Positions 7,619 to 10,169 of a DNA stretch of 10,169 nt are shown piece by piece. Under the pieces are notes generated by a model, which ran no database searches, was not told where the DNA came from, and saw nothing but the letters and a program-made list of their open reading frames with translations. Each line of letters starts with the position of its first letter. Within the stretch, counting starts at the first letter, position 1. Made by a program: the position numbers and the translations under genes. The DNA comes from Bacteroidota bacterium (GTDB lineage: Bacteria > Bacteroidota > Bacteroidia > B-17B0 > Aurantibacillaceae): the NCBI GenBank assembly GCA_947474485.1, contig CANJJP010000027.1, positions 1 through 10,169 on the forward strand, read 5' to 3'.

Positions 7619-8473
7619 CTACTCGTATCTTCTTAAGTTAGATTTTTTGAAAGTCCATTCGGGAGTTTCTAAATCACCTTCAAAATCCGTGTCGTACCAA
7701 GGAGATAAATTTTGGTTATTGAAATTTTTTAGAATATGAATTTCTTGCGCAGGCATGTAGCTTTGGCAAAGTAAAAAAATTTTCTTACCCGTTTTTTCAT
7801 TAACTGCAACATCTAAAACCGTTACAGCATGACCCGGACTTCCACCTGCAACAAAAATATCTCCTGGTTGCATGTCATTTAATGAGTTAATTTTTTTCGT
7901 TTCTCTTTCTACAGAAATAGTTCCTGCATAATTGTATAAACTAAAAAGATAGTTTACTAAACAAGCTTTATCGCTACACTTTTTTGATGTTTGTGTCCAA
8001 CTTACTTTGTTTCCTTTAACAATTGGTCTGCCACCTGCCATCCATTTAGAGAATGGTATTAAATCGCCACTTGTGTAATGGAAATTAATGTCGTTTAATT
8101 TGTTGTTGCTAAATAAGTATTCGGCTCTTAATCTAATAGCAGCATCAGCGCATTGTTGTAAATTTTTCGTGCCAACTTCAATGTCTAAAACAGCTTCATG
8201 TACATTTTGTCGGCTTTTTAATTCACCATTAAATAGTTTTACTAAATGTCCTTTTTCTTTAAGTAGTAACTCTCTCGACCATTCTCCAAAGCTTCCTGCT
8301 TTTTTTGCAAGTCTTGTATAGCCAGTTGGACATGCAATGCGAGAGACTAAATCATTTTTGTTTTTTAAATTATTTTTTTTGTAAGAGAAAGAGTTACTAG
8401 TATAAATTAAAAAAGCTGCAAGTATCCATAAAGGAAGGCTTGCGGCTTTTTTATATGTGAATGTATTTTTTAT
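7619..8473 (-). CDS. DUF4846 family protein with no canonical start codon
   Basis: The frame is open from just after a TGA at 8474-8476 to the TAA at 7619-7621 (284 codons). Conserved DUF4846 blocks run throughout: ACPTGYTRL, SFGEW, HLVKLFNGELK, AVLDIEVGTKNLQQCADA, IRLRAEYL, NFHYTSGD, GGRPIVKGNKVSW, VAGGSPGHAVTVLDVA, LLCQSYMPAQEIHILKN, LSPWY and TPEWTF. The family is found in Bacteroidota, is usually exported, and has no known function. The only in-frame ATG is at 8041, 144 codons in, and would delete half the domain. No ATG, GTG or TTG lies upstream in frame. Codons at 8437-8402 encode LPLWILAAFLIY, preceded by KKAAS and followed by TSNSFS, which looks like a signal peptide. Start is therefore unknown: a non-standard codon, a mutated ATG, or a sequence error. 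The given end is the open-frame limit. Confidence 0.82.
   Translation of the reverse strand: MKNTFTYKKAASLPLWILAAFLIYTSNSFSYKKNNLKNKNDLVSRIACPTGYTRLAKKAGSFGEWSRELLLKEKGHLVKLFNGELKSRQNVHEAVLDIEVGTKNLQQCADAAIRLRAEYLFSNNKLNDINFHYTSGDLIPFSKWMAGGRPIVKGNKVSWTQTSKKCSDKACLVNYLFSLYNYAGTISVERETKKINSLNDMQPGDIFVAGGSPGHAVTVLDVAVNEKTGKKIFLLCQSYMPAQEIHILKNFNNQNLSPWYDTDFEGDLETPEWTFKKSNLRRYE
8409..8452. terminator. Near-perfect 14-base inverted repeat with A6/T6 ends, possible terminator or attenuator
   Basis: Arms at 8409-8422 and 8439-8452 (AAAAAAGCTGCAAG and CTTGCGGCTTTTTT) flank a 16-base loop. As plus-strand RNA all 14 positions pair, one by G-U; as minus-strand RNA there is one C-A mismatch. The GC core with flanking A and T runs is the usual form of a bidirectional intrinsic terminator, and it lies 18 bases past the stop of the PA-IL-like gene on the minus strand. 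It also coincides with the apparent signal-peptide codons of the DUF4846 frame, so termination here would affect that gene. Confidence 0.45.
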
Positions 8474-9480
8474 TTCAAGCTAATTTTTACGTTATATGAA
8501 CCTGTGTTGGCAGCGTTGTAAACTGTTTCATAAATTGCAATGTAAAGCATTCCAGATGAAGTTGCAGAACCTGAGAATTTTGCTCCTGCTTTTAATGCAG
8601 TATTATTTGTTTCACCTATTTTATAGACAACATTGCCATAGGATGGATAAGTATTGCTGCTTGAGTATTCATCATTAACAGCTGGGTATTTTTCACCTGT
8701 TGATGATTCGTAGCTGCCATCTGGCTTGTATTTTTGATTAGATAAACTTGATAGCACTACTTCTCCTGTAGCTTGAATAGAGAAACGTTGTCCGTTTTTA
8801 AGCATTATGCCTGTTTTAAGCCAGCCACCATTTGTATTTGCACTAATGTTTTTTGAAGCTACTAGTTTAAAACTTTGCTCGTTTGATCCATCTGAATTAA
8901 TGAACATCACATCTATGTTGTCAATCTTTTCTTTTGGAATTGATAAATTACCATATTCGGTTTTCACCTCAATTTTAGAAAATTCATAATTGCCACCAAT
9001 GGTATACATTCCATCGATTTCGATAATATCTTTTCCATCAGTAAAATCAGTTACATTAGCGTTGGCTTTTAACTCGTTTAACGCATTATCGGGTGTAAAC
9101 TCGCCGCTGTATTCGATATTGTTTTTAGGGTCGGAGATAAAATCATAAACAGCTGGAATTGCTTTTATTCCAAGTTTAATAATTTCATCGTAAGCTCCTT
9201 TTTTTAACTCGTCGTTTGAATTATTTAGCTGTGCTAAAAAAGACTTAGCTTTATCTTGAATTGCTTTATCTGTTGATATTCCTACTTTAATTGAATTAAT
9301 ATTTTTAGTCGGAATAGTTAATTTACCGTAATCAGTTGTTAGGTTGATGTCGGCTAAAGAGGTTGTGCCAGTTACATTACTTCCATCTCTAAGTTTAAGC
9401 GTAACTTCAACTTGTTTTTGGGCCAAGGTAATACAGGAAATAAAACCTGCAATAATGATTAAATAGATTCTTGTTTTCAT
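8470..9480 (-). CDS. Secreted protein with duplicated beta repeat, HEAT-like linker and PA-IL (LecA)-like C-terminal domain
   Basis: I start at the ATG at 9478-9480 (336 aa) because it gives a clean signal peptide (MKTRIYLIIIAGFISCITLA, then Q); a GTG 12 codons upstream would bury it. Residues 24-67 and 151-193 are two copies of one small beta unit, sharing T-D/E-YG-x-L-x-IP-x-x-x-I-x-x-I. Between them, residues 72-118 look helical, with IIKLGIKAIPAVYDFI like a HEAT-type repeat. Residues 213-336 (GGWLKTGIMLKNGQRF, ATGEVVL, VVYKIG, ALKAGAKF, LYIAIYE, NTGSYNVKI) follow the strand order of the PA-IL galactose lectin. The calcium-binding Tyr and Asp of LecA do not appear conserved, so sugar binding is uncertain. 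The protein probably acts in the periplasm or at the surface. The upstream gene ends 38 bases before this start. Confidence 0.78.
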   Translation of the reverse strand: MKTRIYLIIIAGFISCITLAQKQVEVTLKLRDGSNVTGTTSLADINLTTDYGKLTIPTKNINSIKVGISTDKAIQDKAKSFLAQLNNSNDELKKGAYDEIIKLGIKAIPAVYDFISDPKNNIEYSGEFTPDNALNELKANANVTDFTDGKDIIEIDGMYTIGGNYEFSKIEVKTEYGNLSIPKEKIDNIDVMFINSDGSNEQSFKLVASKNISANTNGGWLKTGIMLKNGQRFSIQATGEVVLSSLSNQKYKPDGSYESSTGEKYPAVNDEYSSSNTYPSYGNVVYKIGETNNTALKAGAKFSGSATSSGMLYIAIYETVYNAANTGSYNVKISLK

Positions 9481-9518
9481 TTGAGAAATTTTGATGTAGA
9501 ATTTTTTGAATTCCACAA

Positions 9519-10169
9519 TTATTTTGTTTCCTGTTCAAATGTTGACCCGGTAATTGGAGCCTCATCTCTAAAAAATGCAGTTCCGCCCCAATTAAAAACT
9601 TTTTTAGTATACACCCAAGCGTCTTTATCTCTAACAACAATACGCTTAACTATGTAAACATTTTTTTCGTGTTTTGTTTCTTCAGTAACACCCTGTGGAT
9701 ATTTTGCGCAAAGTGGATGCGCTTGCTTTTCGATAATCTCAGGTGTTTTGGTAATACTTTCGTCGCCTTTTAAGTATTTTTCAAGTCCTGCAAGTTTCGC
9801 TTTTGCTAATTCATCATTTGGTTTTAAAGTAAGTGCTTCTTGATAAGAGATTTTCGCATCAATGTATTTTTTGCTATTAGCATTATTGTCTCCTTTAACA
9901 ATAGCAGCTTTATATGCCACATCATTACCGCCTAAAGTTGGTCTTACATTGTATTTTGCTTTCTCTTCCTCCGCTTTCTTTTTAGCGTCTGCATCAGCTT
10001 TAGCTTTTGCATCAGCTTCGGCATTAGCCTTTGTAGCTTCTTCTTGTTTTTTCTTTAGTGCAGCAGCTTCAGCAGCAGATTTATTTTTGAGTTCTTCTTC
10101 TTGTTTCTTTTTCAGTGCTTCCTCTTCAGCTTTTTTCTTAGCGGCATCTTCGTCGGCTTTCTTTTTAGC
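9519..10169 (-). CDS. Ala/Lys/Glu-rich coiled-coil and TPR-like protein, 5' truncated at the window edge
   Basis: The frame is open from the window end to TAA at 9519-9521, so the N-terminus lies outside. A GTG at 9918-9920 is inside the frame and is not a likely start. The visible part has three segments: a charged low-complexity stretch (10169 to about 9960), probably helical or coiled coil; one TPR-like helix pair (YKAAIVKGDNNANS, YIDAKISYQEALTLKPNDELAKAKLAGLE; about 9915-9770); and a compact C-terminal domain beginning CAKYPQGVTEE and ending near WGGTAFFRDEAPIT. Bacteroidota have proteins that combine this type of TPR array with a YPQGVTEE-type ending, but I know no assigned function. Repeats upstream are likely. 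It is transcribed toward the PA-IL-like gene, 38 bases away, and probably shares its operon. Confidence 0.75.
   Translation of the reverse strand, partial: AKKKADEDAAKKKAEEEALKKKQEEELKNKSAAEAAALKKKQEEATKANAEADAKAKADADAKKKAEEEKAKYNVRPTLGGNDVAYKAAIVKGDNNANSKKYIDAKISYQEALTLKPNDELAKAKLAGLEKYLKGDESITKTPEIIEKQAHPLCAKYPQGVTEETKHEKNVYIVKRIVVRDKDAWVYTKKVFNWGGTAFFRDEAPITGSTFEQETK
9957..10169 (-). repeat. Low-complexity coding repeat (Ala/Lys/Glu/Asp)
   Basis: About 70 codons of the truncated gene consist almost only of Ala, Lys, Glu, Asp and a few Gln, Leu and Asn. Recurring units include KKKAEEE, KKKQEE and ADAKAKADADAK. Spacing of Ala/Leu among charged residues suggests a long charged helix. At the DNA level it is a strongly purine-rich strand (minus) built of AAG, GAA, GCT and GAT codons, open to slippage and length variation. 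It continues past the window edge. Confidence 0.75.

Noticed and set aside
8088..8321. Plus-strand open frame of 77 codons
   Set aside because: It lies opposite the conserved DUF4846 frame, which continues through this region on the minus strand; its composition is that of an antisense shadow.
9481..9516. GTG start at 9516 for the PA-IL-like protein
   Set aside because: It would place 12 charged and aromatic residues in front of a well-formed signal peptide that begins at the ATG at 9480.
9918..9920. GTG as the start of the TPR-like gene
   Set aside because: The reading frame continues uninterrupted upstream to the window edge with gene-like composition, so this codon is internal.

Overview
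This is a low-GC, gene-dense window from the chromosome of a member of the Bacteroidota. Several independent signs point there: a TAnnTTTG-type -7 promoter box before gcvP, little or no Shine-Dalgarno signal, a DUF4846 protein, a SiaB-type kinase, a fragment resembling a type IX secretion (T9SS) C-terminal sorting domain, and a secreted protein with a KYPQGVTEE-type C-terminus. I cannot resolve the order or genus.

Layout, plus strand (1-4346): the last 18 codons of a protein ending in a UVR-type motif; a hairpin and T-rich tract; a deoxynucleoside kinase gene with a TTG-started SiaB-like kinase gene 3 bases behind it; then a monocistronic-looking gcvP (glycine decarboxylase P-protein, 951 aa) with its own promoter-like box and a very short leader.

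Middle (4347-4996): about 650 bases with no intact large gene. It holds a decayed IS1380-family transposase on the minus strand, with an out-of-frame internal deletion and a further frameshift, and on the plus strand a 52-codon ORF that looks like the severed end of a T9SS-exported protein. I read this as a scar of past insertion and deletion.

Minus strand (10169 down to 4997): all genes run the same way. Reading in transcription order: a 5'-truncated gene for an Ala/Lys/Glu-rich coiled-coil and TPR-like protein; a secreted protein with two copies of a small beta repeat, a HEAT-like linker and a C-terminal domain resembling the PA-IL (LecA) lectin fold; a DUF4846 protein whose reading frame has no canonical start codon and whose apparent signal-peptide region coincides with a terminator-like inverted repeat; bioD and bioA (last-but-one and last-but-two steps of biotin synthesis); and a queuosine-precursor transporter (YhhQ/VUT family) overlapping the end of bioA. 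bioB and bioF are not in the window.

Most of the window is housekeeping metabolism. The less ordinary parts are the three consecutive envelope-associated genes at 7619-10169, the missing start and overlapping hairpin of the DUF4846 gene, and the IS1380/T9SS scar. I see no CRISPR array, tRNA, rRNA, phage or defence system.
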